Origin: Cyanobacteria bacterium REEB446
GTDB lineage: Bacteria > Cyanobacteriota > Vampirovibrionia > LMEP-6097
NCBI GenBank assembly: GCA_018970325.1
Contig: JAGWWP010000011.1
Coordinates: 1-50,875 of the forward strand
DNA: 50,875 bases
Direction: 5' to 3'
Positions within the stretch are counted from its first letter, which is position 1; every line of letters starts with the position of its first letter. Below, piece after piece: positions 1 through 7,052 of the stretch. The notes under the pieces are model-generated. The model was given only the letters and a program-made list of their open reading frames with translations. It searched no databases and had not been told where the DNA came from. A program made the position numbers and the translations under genes.

Positions 1-56
1 GGGATATTTGTGCCTGAAACACTCTCTTTTACTCACTTATCAATAAATTATTAAAT

Positions 57-232
57 CTAATCAGCTGCAAACTCAATACTTGAAGCCTTTTTCATCATTT
101 CTTCTTGGCTCCTTTGTGTGATTTTAATTAAGCAACAGTGCCCTCTATTTGCTCTTCAGATACAGCATTCCCACTAGGCGTTATAATCTCCCCAGCTTCA
201 TTTCGATTAGCTTGAATATTACCAATTAGCAT
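57..232 (-). pseudogene. Possible small gene broken by a 1-nt frameshift
   Basis: I do not recognise it. Reading the minus strand from an ATG at 230-232 gives 34 residues ending in TAA at 128-130. In the -1 frame the reading continues as LIKITQRSQEEMMKKASSIE and on to TAG at 57-59. The combined span is 176 nt, one base short of 59 codons, so one missing base could have split a ~58-residue protein. The second part is amphipathic and helical. No function is suggested, and two chance short ORFs are an alternative. The rest of 1-274 shows nothing else I can support. Confidence 0.25.
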
Positions 233-274
233 CTTAAGATACTCCTAATTTCATTTTAGGATATTTATTTTAAA

Positions 275-880
275 ATGAAGTTAAGAATGCCCACCCCAGA
301 ACGATTAGAAAAAATTACCAATACCTGCAAGCAAAGACGCAAGGGAATTATAGTTCTAGAAGACATACACGACAAACACAATATAGAAGCTGTTTTCAGA
401 AGCTGCGATGCTTTTGGAATTCAAATGCTCTATATAATCTTTGATAAAGAAAGACCATTCGATCCTCGCCTAGTAGGAAAAAACAGCTCTTCTTCAGCGA
501 ATAAATGGATAGATTTTAAAATTTTTTCTAAGACCGAAGATGCTTATGCTGAACTGAAATCACAAGGTTACAAGATCTACGCCACAGCTTTAACTGATGA
601 AGCAGAATCCATTTATGAAACTAATTTTATAGCCCAGGATAAGGTCGCCATTGCTCTTGGTAATGAGAATAGAGGTCTTTCTAAATTTGCTATTGATCAA
701 GCAGATTCTTGCATCATAATCCGTATGCTTGGCATGCTTCAGAGCTTAAATTTATCAGTAACTGCTTCTATCTGCATGTTTGAACTTAATCGTCAGCGAT
801 TAGTTTCTGGTGCTTTAGAAAATTTCCTTTTAGCTGACGAGGACTGTGACTCACTGGTGCAAGATTTTCTAAATCGATAG
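275..880 (+). CDS. trmH: tRNA (guanosine-2'-O-)-methyltransferase TrmH (SpoU family)
   Basis: A SPOUT-class methyltransferase that 2'-O-methylates a guanosine in tRNA (G18 in the TrmH family) using S-adenosylmethionine in the cytoplasm. The three SpoU motifs are in order. Motif 1 is HNIEAVFRSCDAFG (about residues 35-48) with the usual N and R. Motif 2 is ALGNENRGLS, and motif 3 is MLGMLQSLNLSVTAS, which forms the trefoil-knot cofactor site. The N-terminus and length (201 residues) resemble E. coli TrmH without its C-terminal tail. A TATTTA box at 262-267 lies 7 nt before the ATG, consistent with a leaderless start. TrmL or RlmB-like paralogues are less likely because the N-terminal region aligns with TrmH. 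Confidence 0.85.
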   Translation: MKLRMPTPERLEKITNTCKQRRKGIIVLEDIHDKHNIEAVFRSCDAFGIQMLYIIFDKERPFDPRLVGKNSSSSANKWIDFKIFSKTEDAYAELKSQGYKIYATALTDEAESIYETNFIAQDKVAIALGNENRGLSKFAIDQADSCIIIRMLGMLQSLNLSVTASICMFELNRQRLVSGALENFLLADEDCDSLVQDFLNR

Positions 881-927
881 GCACGACTCAGCCTTTGACT
901 TACATACCGAGCAAAAGCATTTAAACA

Positions 928-1719
928 TTAGAACCAAGTACTCGGCATAAAGTTTTGCTTGCTGATGCTCTGCAAAGTCGTATACCAATGCTTACTGTTT
1001 TCTAAGTGGCTTGCAATACTATCTGATTTTCTACTTATATTAGAAATTTGGATTTGGTCTAATTCTACATTTTTCAAATAACCACTCTGATATAAAGAGC
1101 AAATAATTTTATCTAACATAATTTCATCAATGCATTGATCTTTTAAAAAATCTGCTTCAAGCTTAGAAAGCTCTCTCAGCTTAACATTCATAACTTTCCT
1201 TAAATTATAGCTAAGCGAAAGATCGGCTTCTTTAAATTTAGCCAGTAGCTCTTCAGTATACTCTTCACTTTCTAACCATTTCAGAATAGCGTTGCCGATA
1301 ATACGGTGCCTAGACTTATCATTACAGAAAGAGCTTACATACTGCTCAATGTTTCTTTTAAATACTGGGAAATTTAAATTATGCTTTCTACAAAAATTTA
1401 TATTCTCTACAAAACTACTATAAACAATTTCTTTATCAATAAGCCGATAGGCTTCTAATTCAACAACCCTACTGCTAATTCTACAAAGTTCCATAAATTC
1501 ATCAGATTTTGCACTTAATTTTAAATTTATAATGGAGTTTTTTTGATATTTAGAGATTTGGCTTAAGCCATAATTTTCCATAAGTATCTTAATATAGGAT
1601 TTTATATCCAACTGATTAAATTGAGGTTCCTTGCCAATAAATACGATTTTTTTCGCATCTGGAGAGGCTTTGAGATATTCTTTACATTGCCTAATTATTT
1701 CATATTTCTGGTCTTCCAT
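928..1719 (-). CDS. Hypothetical protein, 263 residues, helical
   Basis: Not recognised. It is a soluble, mostly helical, Lys/Glu/Ser-rich protein with no signal peptide, membrane segment or obvious catalytic motif. It is the second gene of a two-gene minus-strand unit: its ATG lies 20 nt inside the end of the preceding ORF (1700-2032), which suggests translational coupling. A long helical stretch lies in the C-terminal half. The pair sits between trmH and trpS without a clear functional link. An alternative is that the two ORFs are one gene split by a frameshift, but the overlap with a proper ATG argues for two genes. Confidence 0.6.
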   Translation of the reverse strand: MEDQKYEIIRQCKEYLKASPDAKKIVFIGKEPQFNQLDIKSYIKILMENYGLSQISKYQKNSIINLKLSAKSDEFMELCRISSRVVELEAYRLIDKEIVYSSFVENINFCRKHNLNFPVFKRNIEQYVSSFCNDKSRHRIIGNAILKWLESEEYTEELLAKFKEADLSLSYNLRKVMNVKLRELSKLEADFLKDQCIDEIMLDKIICSLYQSGYLKNVELDQIQISNISRKSDSIASHLENSKHWYTTLQSISKQNFMPSTWF

Positions 1720-2032
1720 TGTTCAGTTTTCCTTCTTCTTCCAAGAGCCATTTTTCAAGAAAATCTCTATTCAAGGAAAGTTCCTTAAGCGGTAGATTTA
1801 AGTGATTCGATAATTGAAAAGTGCTGAATTCATCTATAATTGCGATATTTTTTCTTTTTTGAATCGCAAATTTAAGTATTGAACTGAAATGCTGATCAAG
1901 TTTTTCTTGATTAGCTATTTGAGCAATAGTGATAATACTGTTTTGAAAATTTTGAAAATGCTGAAAAACCTCTTCTGAAACATAATCCTGAAGAGGGAAC
2001 TGTTGATGAAAATCTATTTTTTTTGAATTCAC
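1700..2032 (-). CDS. Hypothetical protein, 110 residues
   Basis: Not recognised. A small soluble protein beginning at GTG (2030-2032) and rich in Gln, Phe and Leu. It overlaps the start of the downstream 263-residue gene by 20 nt, so the two are probably co-translated. No membrane segment or known motif is visible. Confidence 0.5.
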   Translation of the reverse strand: MNSKKIDFHQQFPLQDYVSEEVFQHFQNFQNSIITIAQIANQEKLDQHFSSILKFAIQKRKNIAIIDEFSTFQLSNHLNLPLKELSLNRDFLEKWLLEEEGKLNNGRPEI

Positions 2033-2099
2033 TATCCTTATCCTTGAGCTTAATTTATAAAGTTAAGATTAAGAAGTTTTTATAGTCTTTTGGAATTAT

Positions 2100-3119
2100 C
2101 TAAACAAACTCAAACATCTTCATTGCTCGTTTCATCTTGCTTAAAGTCGCCTGGCTTACTTCATTTGCTTTAAGAGTACCTTCTTTTAGTATTTTAATTA
2201 TCTGGGCTTTATCTGCAGCTAGCTCTAGTCTTCTTTCTCTAATGCCTTTAAACTTATTATCCAAAACCTCAAAAAGATATTTTTTTATCTTCATGTCACC
2301 AAGACCACCTTGCCTATAGTGATCCTTTAACCTAGCCACTTCTTGTTTATTTTCATCAAAAGCATCTAAATAAGTAAAAACAACATTACCCTCTATCTGA
2401 CCAGGGTCTTCTACTCTTATATGATTGGGATCTGTATACATCTGCTTAACTTGAGTCCACAGCTCATCACTAGTGCTTTTCAGATAAATACAATTCCCCA
2501 AAGATTTACTCATTTTAGCCTTACCATCTATTCCTATAAGCCTAGAGAACTGCTCTGGGACTTTAGCCTTACACTCTTTCAGCGTGCCAGCCCCATACAT
2601 ATCATTAAATTTTCTAACTATAAAATTAGTATCTTCTATCATCGGAATCTGATCTGCACCAACTGGAACGAGATCTGCAAGAAAAGCAGTAATATCTGCG
2701 GCCTGACTTACTGGATAAATTAAAAAACCGACCGGGATTTTGTTCCCAAAATCTTTCTGTTTTATTTCCTCTTTAACTGTAGGGTTTCTTTCTATTTGAT
2801 TCAATGTAAGTAAATTTAAAAAATACATAGTGATCTCTGGGAGTGCAGTTAAGAGAGACTGTACACAAATCGTACTGAGATTAGGATCTATACCTACAGC
2901 TAAATAATCCATAGTTACTTCTAGAATATTTTCCTGCACTTTTAATGGCTCTGAAAAGTGATCAGTCAAAGCCTGAGTATCGGCGATCAGTATATATTGC
3001 TGGTATTCACCTTGATTTTGCAGTATAACCCTATTCTGGAGTGAACCTACATAGTGGCCTAAATGCAAAGGCCCTGTTGGTCTATCTCCTGTAAGAATTC
3101 TTAATTTATTTTCACTCAC
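2100..3119 (-). CDS. trpS: Tryptophanyl-tRNA synthetase
   Basis: Class I aminoacyl-tRNA synthetase charging tRNA-Trp. The N-terminus RILTGDRPTGPLHLGHYVG carries the HIGH-type signature (PLHLGHYVG), and KMSKSLGN is the KMSKS loop binding ATP. Length (339) matches bacterial TrpS (~330-340). Translation starts at GTG (3117-3119). A TATAAAAT box (minus strand, 3126-3133) ends only 6 nt before that GTG, indicating a leaderless transcript. It is transcribed alone, divergent from the small gene at 3341. Confidence 0.95.
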   Translation of the reverse strand: MSENKLRILTGDRPTGPLHLGHYVGSLQNRVILQNQGEYQQYILIADTQALTDHFSEPLKVQENILEVTMDYLAVGIDPNLSTICVQSLLTALPEITMYFLNLLTLNQIERNPTVKEEIKQKDFGNKIPVGFLIYPVSQAADITAFLADLVPVGADQIPMIEDTNFIVRKFNDMYGAGTLKECKAKVPEQFSRLIGIDGKAKMSKSLGNCIYLKSTSDELWTQVKQMYTDPNHIRVEDPGQIEGNVVFTYLDAFDENKQEVARLKDHYRQGGLGDMKIKKYLFEVLDNKFKGIRERRLELAADKAQIIKILKEGTLKANEVSQATLSKMKRAMKMFEFV

Positions 3120-3125
3120 AAAGAT

Positions 3126-3133
3126 ATTTTATA
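3126..3133 (-). promoter_or_regulatory. -10 element of trpS (leaderless)
   Basis: TATAAAAT on the minus strand ends 6 nt before the GTG start of trpS, so transcription would begin at about the start codon. No Shine-Dalgarno sequence lies between. Confidence 0.55.
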
Positions 3134-3340
3134 CTAAACTAGCATTTCCCCCTTTACCACTACCCAGAACTGTGATAAATTCTTATATGGAAGGTTAAGA
3201 AACCTTAACATTATAAAACTTTAACATTGGGATCAGAAATAGTTCCAAGTATTAGTTATATTTAATTTTCAACTATAGACAGTCTTCATTTTCTGCACAA
3301 TACTGTAGTCATTAGGGTACAATCACAAAAGGAGAAAATC

Positions 3341-3652
3341 ATGATCAACCCAAATGGTCAAAAACTGTCAGAAATAATTAAGCAAATCAATTCATTGAAA
3401 GAATTCTATGTAGTTCTGGGAATTGATTCGTTAAATACAATGAATATATTCAATACTGCATTAAGTTATCTTAAAGGTGAGTTAGCTTTTGTTAAAGCTC
3501 AAGAGAATCTGAACTCTTTGGTTATTGAAAATAAACTAGTAACAGAGAGAGAAGTAAATCTTTTGAACTGCCTAGATGAACTTATAAATTCTGTGGAAGA
3601 TACTAGAAATTCTGCTATTAATTCGATATCTCTTTACAGAAATATCGCCTAA
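3341..3652 (+). CDS. Hypothetical small helical protein, 103 residues
   Basis: Not recognised. A soluble, helical protein rich in Asn, Leu and Glu; no signal peptide, cysteines mostly absent, no motif. Unlike most first genes here it has a good Shine-Dalgarno sequence (AAAAGGAG at 3327-3334, 6 nt before the ATG) and a TACAAT -10 at 3318-3323. The upstream gap 3120-3340 contains these signals and the trpS promoter and nothing else I can identify. It stands alone between trpS and the His-rich gene. Confidence 0.6.
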   Translation: MINPNGQKLSEIIKQINSLKEFYVVLGIDSLNTMNIFNTALSYLKGELAFVKAQENLNSLVIENKLVTEREVNLLNCLDELINSVEDTRNSAINSISLYRNIA

Positions 3653-3703
3653 GCTTGCAAGGGGATTTTCATTTTACTAAGGTCTTGATAAAGGAGTCTG
3701 GCC

Positions 3704-3730
3704 ATGTGGAATGAAAAGCTTTGGAAGTAA
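3704..3730 (+). CDS. Candidate 8-residue leader peptide
   Basis: A good Shine-Dalgarno (AAAGGAG, about 3690-3696) precedes ATG TGG AAT GAA AAG CTT TGG AAG TAA, encoding MWNEKLWK with two Trp codons. The ORF lies between the arms of an 8-bp inverted repeat (TGTGGAAT 3705-3712 / ATTCCACA 3731-3738). It is followed by a second strong Shine-Dalgarno (GGAGG at 3742-3746) for the His-rich protein at 3753. The arrangement resembles a translational attenuator, but this is inferred from layout only and could be chance. Confidence 0.3.
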   Translation: MWNEKLWK

Positions 3731-3752
3731 ATTCCACAAACGGAGGAAATCA

Positions 3753-3992
3753 ATGAAAAAACTTAATTTACTTGAATGGATTAAAGGTTCAGTACTAGCT
3801 TTAACTGCTTTAGCAGTAGCTACTGGTGTAACAGTAAGTGCAGTTAATCATGCTAAATCAACTTTAGTTATCGCTGAGGTACAATCTCATGAAGATAAAA
3901 AGAAAGATGAGCATAAAAACTGTGATCACGACAAAAAGAAAGATGAGCATAAAAGCCATGATGATCACAAAGATGGCAAAGATCACAAATAA
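3753..3992 (+). CDS. Small membrane-anchored His/Asp/Lys-rich protein
   Basis: Start chosen at ATG 3753 because GGAGG lies at 3742-3746; an in-frame upstream ATG at 3711 lacks a ribosome site. The 79-residue product has a hydrophobic segment (about residues 8-27, ending near AVNHAK) that could be a signal peptide or anchor. It is followed by a strongly charged tail of repeated KKDEHK / DHDKKKDEHK units with about ten histidines. Such tails bind divalent metals (Ni, Zn, Co, Cu) in other proteins, so an extracytoplasmic metal-binding or buffering role is possible; this is inference. A strong terminator follows at 4021-4057. Confidence 0.6.
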   Translation: MKKLNLLEWIKGSVLALTALAVATGVTVSAVNHAKSTLVIAEVQSHEDKKKDEHKNCDHDKKKDEHKSHDDHKDGKDHK

Positions 3993-4020
3993 AATTTAAT
4001 ATTCTGTAAGAAAAATCTTA

Positions 4021-4057
4021 AAAACCGCCACTCTTAAAAACAGTGGCGGTTTTTTTA
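4021..4057 (+). terminator. Intrinsic terminator after the His-rich gene
   Basis: Perfect 12-bp stem (AAAACCGCCACT 4021-4032 / AGTGGCGGTTTT 4042-4053) with a 9-nt loop, running into a T tract. It is the clearest rho-independent terminator in the window. Confidence 0.9.
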
Positions 4058-4061
4058 TTAG

Positions 4062-4067
4062 TATAAT
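4062..4067 (+). promoter_or_regulatory. -10 element of the gene at 4077
   Basis: TATAAT 9 nt before the GTG start, with no Shine-Dalgarno sequence between; fits the leaderless pattern of this window. Confidence 0.5.
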
Positions 4068-4076
4068 GTTGATTCT

Positions 4077-4553
4077 GTGAAATTAGAAAAATTAAATCTC
4101 GCAAATACTCACCTAGTAAGCATTCTATTCTCTTTAATTTTTATTATATTTTTTTTTAAAGCTATATTTTTAAAATTCCTTTTAACCGCTTTAGTTTTTC
4201 AAATTTACCTCAGGGTTTTAAACTTCTCTTTCGCGTACATTCAAGCATTTTCTCGTAATCTGCATTCACAAAGCATCTCTGATCAAGAACCTGATGGGCG
4301 TGTAGCCGAACAAACAAGTGCAAGCTCAGAGCTGAGACTAGAGAATAGTAACCACACCCAACGTCCTTCTGAAATGATTAACAGTATAGTAACCTTGAAA
4401 ACCATCGGCTCTCTTTCACGAGCAATATTTTCAGCTTTCCTACTTTTTCTCCTCGTAAAATATTTTTCTATAGGTGCAGATGTAATACTCTTAGCGGTAT
4501 CTGGTCTTATTATTAGTTTTATTGCTTATGGTTACATAAGTAGCAGGAAATAG
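4077..4553 (+). CDS. Hypothetical membrane protein, 158 residues, with repeat insertion
   Basis: Not recognised. GTG start. There are hydrophobic segments at about residues 12-50 and two more at about 112-153, with a hydrophilic loop between them. Part of that loop (about residues 74-88, PDGRVAEQTSASSELRL) is encoded by a partial copy of the repeat family described elsewhere (consensus GRVAERTSSRLRR). The element therefore seems to have entered the loop in frame without closing the gene. A second repeat fragment lies just after the stop codon (4559-4581). No function can be assigned. Confidence 0.5.
   Translation: MKLEKLNLANTHLVSILFSLIFIIFFFKAIFLKFLLTALVFQIYLRVLNFSFAYIQAFSRNLHSQSISDQEPDGRVAEQTSASSELRLENSNHTQRPSEMINSIVTLKTIGSLSRAIFSAFLLFLLVKYFSIGADVILLAVSGLIISFIAYGYISSRK
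4296..4336. repeat. Partial palindromic-element copy inside the 4077 gene
   Basis: GGGCGTGTAGCCGAAC followed by diverged ACAAGTNCAAG and CTGAG blocks, matching the end of the copy at 28291-28413 read on the minus strand. Confidence 0.6.
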
Positions 4554-4558
4554 GCGGG

Positions 4559-4581
4559 CGAAAACGCAGAAAATGGAGTTG
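4559..4581. repeat. Fragment of the palindromic element
   Basis: CGAAAACGCAGAAAATGGAG is the reverse complement of the element's conserved AACTCCAATTTCTGCGTTTTCG block with one change. It lies between the stop codon at 4553 and the convergent fliR stop. Confidence 0.6.
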
Positions 4582-4595
4582 TGCAGCAGTCTCTA

Positions 4596-5375
4596 CTAGA
4601 AGAACCTGACGGGACTTGATAACAGATTAATCAAACCTCGAAAATATAGAGGTAAAATCATAATAAAAATAGCAAGGCCAAGCATAGGCTTAATAGTAAA
4701 ACTTATCTGAAATGCATTGATCTGCGGCGATGCTCTTGATATCAGTCCTAATATCAAATCATTTAATAGAATAGTAAGCACTATGGGACTAACTACTATA
4801 AAGCCCATGCTGATTATATCTCCAGTTAAATTGATGACTTTATCCACTTCATAAGTAATGTTCGCGGAATAAAGCGGTAAAGTTTCGAAACTTTTATGAA
4901 GGCCCCTGATTAAATTTTCAGGTCCTTCACAAAAAAAGAAAATAATAATCGCAAGAGATGACATAAATTTACCGAACATCGTCGTTTGCGCTCCAGAAGC
5001 GGGATCAAACATCTGTGCTGAAGAGAAGCCCATCGATGAATCCATCATTTCACCGCCAGCTATAACTATTGCAAACATTAATCTAGTAACATAGCCCATC
5101 ATTAGACCAATAGCGATATTTAAACCTAGAACATATGGCAAATAATAGCCTCCAGCTGGTTCTTGAATATTTGGCAAAATATCATAAAGAATAAATGACA
5201 ATAACAAAGACATTGATATACGAATCATAGTCGTAACACCTTTATCAGAGAATACTGGAGCTAGATGTAAAAAACTGACTACTCTTGCAAAAATCAATGA
5301 TGCTGTTATAACCCATTGAGTCATGCTCATAAGTACTGGATTACCAAAAAATGCTTGATTAAGCTCGGCTAACAT
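4596..5375 (-). CDS. fliR: Flagellar export gate protein FliR
   Basis: Integral inner-membrane component of the FliPQR export gate of the flagellar type III secretion apparatus. The 259 residues (usual ~255-265) contain about six hydrophobic segments and the family-typical pattern: an N-terminal FARVVSFLHLAPVFSD, then the conserved GEMMDSSMGFSSAQMFDP. The ATG directly abuts the stop codon of the extended fliQ upstream, giving the order fliP-fliQ-fliR. No basal-body, hook or flagellin genes are in the window. Confidence 0.93.
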   Translation of the reverse strand: MLAELNQAFFGNPVLMSMTQWVITASLIFARVVSFLHLAPVFSDKGVTTMIRISMSLLLSFILYDILPNIQEPAGGYYLPYVLGLNIAIGLMMGYVTRLMFAIVIAGGEMMDSSMGFSSAQMFDPASGAQTTMFGKFMSSLAIIIFFFCEGPENLIRGLHKSFETLPLYSANITYEVDKVINLTGDIISMGFIVVSPIVLTILLNDLILGLISRASPQINAFQISFTIKPMLGLAIFIMILPLYFRGLINLLSSPVRFF

Positions 5376-6293
5376 CTAAGGCTGGGTATCTCCTTGTTGA
5401 GCATTTTCTTTTAATTTTTCTATAGCACTTGAAAACTGGCTATCTGCTGGAGTCGGGGCTGTGACTGGAACAGTTGTTGGCGTCGCAGTTTGGACTGGAG
5501 CTGCCTGTTGATTAGTATTAGTGTCCACTAGCTCAGGAGTCAATCTAGGTCTGCCACTAGCCTGTCTTTGTTGAACTGGAGTAGTTGGTCTTGTTCCCGC
5601 AGCAGGCGTATTTGGTCTTACCGCCGCAACTGGAGTAGCTGGTCTTGCTCCCGTAGCTGGTGTATTTGGTCTGCCTCCAGTTGCTGGAGTATTACGATTA
5701 TTCGTGATAGCTGGTCTCTGAGCCTGATTATTTGCTGGTGCAGAATTCGCTGGACGTTGCTTATTTCCTATGGATTGATCATTAAGTCCTTGTTTAGGTG
5801 GTGGAACTTGGCTTGGAGGTTTACCCAATGCTGGTATCGTTTTAGATGGAGTGCCTCTCACCGTCTCTGGCCCAGTAGCCATGTCTCTTGCTTTAAGTTT
5901 TGATGGTACCTTCGGTGGAGCAGCTTTAGGCTTTTTCATATCTAATGCTTCAGGTAAGCCTGATAATTTAGAATCTTTTTTATTCACTGGCGTAAAGTAA
6001 TTTTTACGCGGCATAGGATGCGGTTCTAAAGTAGGGATTAACTGAAATGCTCTGACTATGTTTCTTTCTGTATATTTTTTCAAATAAGAAAATATATAGA
6101 ATCCACCAATGATAAGAGCTAAAAAGACTCCCAGAATTTTCACAGCAGAACCTAAGGTCTGCTCTTGAACTTGAGTAGCTGCCTGAAGAATACCCACTAT
6201 TAAACCTAAAGCAGCAGCTAATATAACCAGCGGACCCGAAATGAATATCGCAGTAAGCATTCCTTCTCTAATAATCTCGGGTACCCAATCCAT
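5376..6293 (-). CDS. fliQ: FliQ with a long Pro/Ala/Thr-rich C-terminal extension
   Basis: Residues 1-~90 are a full FliQ: two transmembrane helices around MLTAIFISGPLVILAAALGL and LGVFLALIIGGFYIF, with QVQEQTL between. FliQ is part of the flagellar export gate and is normally ~89 residues. Here the frame continues for ~215 more residues: a basic region (KKPKAAPPKVPSKLKARD), then imperfect repeats of RPNTPATGARP type (about residues 195-245), then a TPTP-rich end. The extension is low-complexity and probably disordered. Its DNA (5400-5980) has no stop codon and no internal start with a ribosome site, so it looks like a genuine fusion rather than a separate gene. Its role is unknown. Confidence 0.85.
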   Translation of the reverse strand: MDWVPEIIREGMLTAIFISGPLVILAAALGLIVGILQAATQVQEQTLGSAVKILGVFLALIIGGFYIFSYLKKYTERNIVRAFQLIPTLEPHPMPRKNYFTPVNKKDSKLSGLPEALDMKKPKAAPPKVPSKLKARDMATGPETVRGTPSKTIPALGKPPSQVPPPKQGLNDQSIGNKQRPANSAPANNQAQRPAITNNRNTPATGGRPNTPATGARPATPVAAVRPNTPAAGTRPTTPVQQRQASGRPRLTPELVDTNTNQQAAPVQTATPTTVPVTAPTPADSQFSSAIEKLKENAQQGDTQP

Positions 6294-6301
6294 AAGCTAT
6301 C

Positions 6302-7012
6302 TCAATTAAAGCTATTCGCCAAACCTTTTATTATAAGCTGCCAGCCATCTATCGCGACAAATATCATAATTTTAAATGGTAATGAAACAATAGTAGGGGA
6401 AAGCATCATCATCCCAAGTGCCAGTAGTATATTCGCTACAATCAAGTCAATAACAAGGAAAGGAATAAATATTAAAAAGCCAATCTGAAAAGCCTTTCTT
6501 AACTCTCCAAGTAAATAAGACACTATCAGTTCTCTTGGGGCTATTTCTTGACTGTTTTTAGGTAAAGGGCTTCTAGCTAGTTCATAAAAGAATTTAATAT
6601 CTTTACTATCTGCATTCCTAAGCATATGCCCTTTCAATGGCTGATAAGCCCTTTCTAGGGCTTCAGGGAGTTTTATTTGTTTATTAGCTAAAGGAATCAA
6701 AGCTTCAGTATTCATTTGATTTAACTCAGGTCCAAGTATATAACCAGTAAGAAAGAGACCAAGACCTACAATAACCATAGTCGGCGGTGAATTTTGTGTA
6801 CCTAAAGCTTGTTTTAAAAGTGACATGACCAGAATAATTCTTAAGAAAGGTGTCATTGACACGACCATAATAGGTAAGAAACTAAGTATAAATAGAAGAC
6901 CAACTATCTGTAAGCTTGGCTCTAGGTCAGGGAGAACATTGCTTAGGGTAGCCAAACTGCTCTGTGAAGTTACTATATTGTTAGCAATTGAATCTACCAT
7001 CGGGTTATTCAA
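6302..7012 (-). CDS. fliP: Flagellar export gate protein FliP
   Basis: First gene of the fliPQR unit. The protein (236 residues, usual ~245) has four hydrophobic segments and the FliP hallmarks: FLPIMVVSMTPFLRIILVMSLLKQALG near residue 45-70, ELRKAFQIGFLIFIPFLVIDL, and the conserved C-terminal MMMLSPTIVSLPFKI. FliP forms the pentameric core of the export gate. It lies 8 nt upstream of fliQ and is divergent from clpB, separated by 40 nt. Confidence 0.95.
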   Translation of the reverse strand: MNNPMVDSIANNIVTSQSSLATLSNVLPDLEPSLQIVGLLFILSFLPIMVVSMTPFLRIILVMSLLKQALGTQNSPPTMVIVGLGLFLTGYILGPELNQMNTEALIPLANKQIKLPEALERAYQPLKGHMLRNADSKDIKFFYELARSPLPKNSQEIAPRELIVSYLLGELRKAFQIGFLIFIPFLVIDLIVANILLALGMMMLSPTIVSLPFKIMIFVAIDGWQLIIKGLANSFN

Positions 7013-7040
7013 TTATTCTAATACGATATTTCTTATTTGT

Positions 7041-7046
7041 TAGAAT
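7041..7046 (+). promoter_or_regulatory. -10 element of clpB (leaderless)
   Basis: TAGAAT 6 nt before the clpB ATG at 7053, without a Shine-Dalgarno sequence. I see no CIRCE element here. Confidence 0.5.
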
Positions 7047-7052
7047 TTAAAT

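Noticed and set aside
885-905. Weak similarity of CTCAGCCTTTGACTT to the repeat core CTCAGCCTTGAACTT
   Set aside because: Only ~14 nt with mismatches and no neighbouring element sequence; could be chance.
5568-5903. Plus-strand ORF of 111 residues, Trp/Ser/Arg-rich
   Set aside because: It is the antisense shadow of the repetitive FliQ tail; its composition simply mirrors the Pro/Thr repeats.
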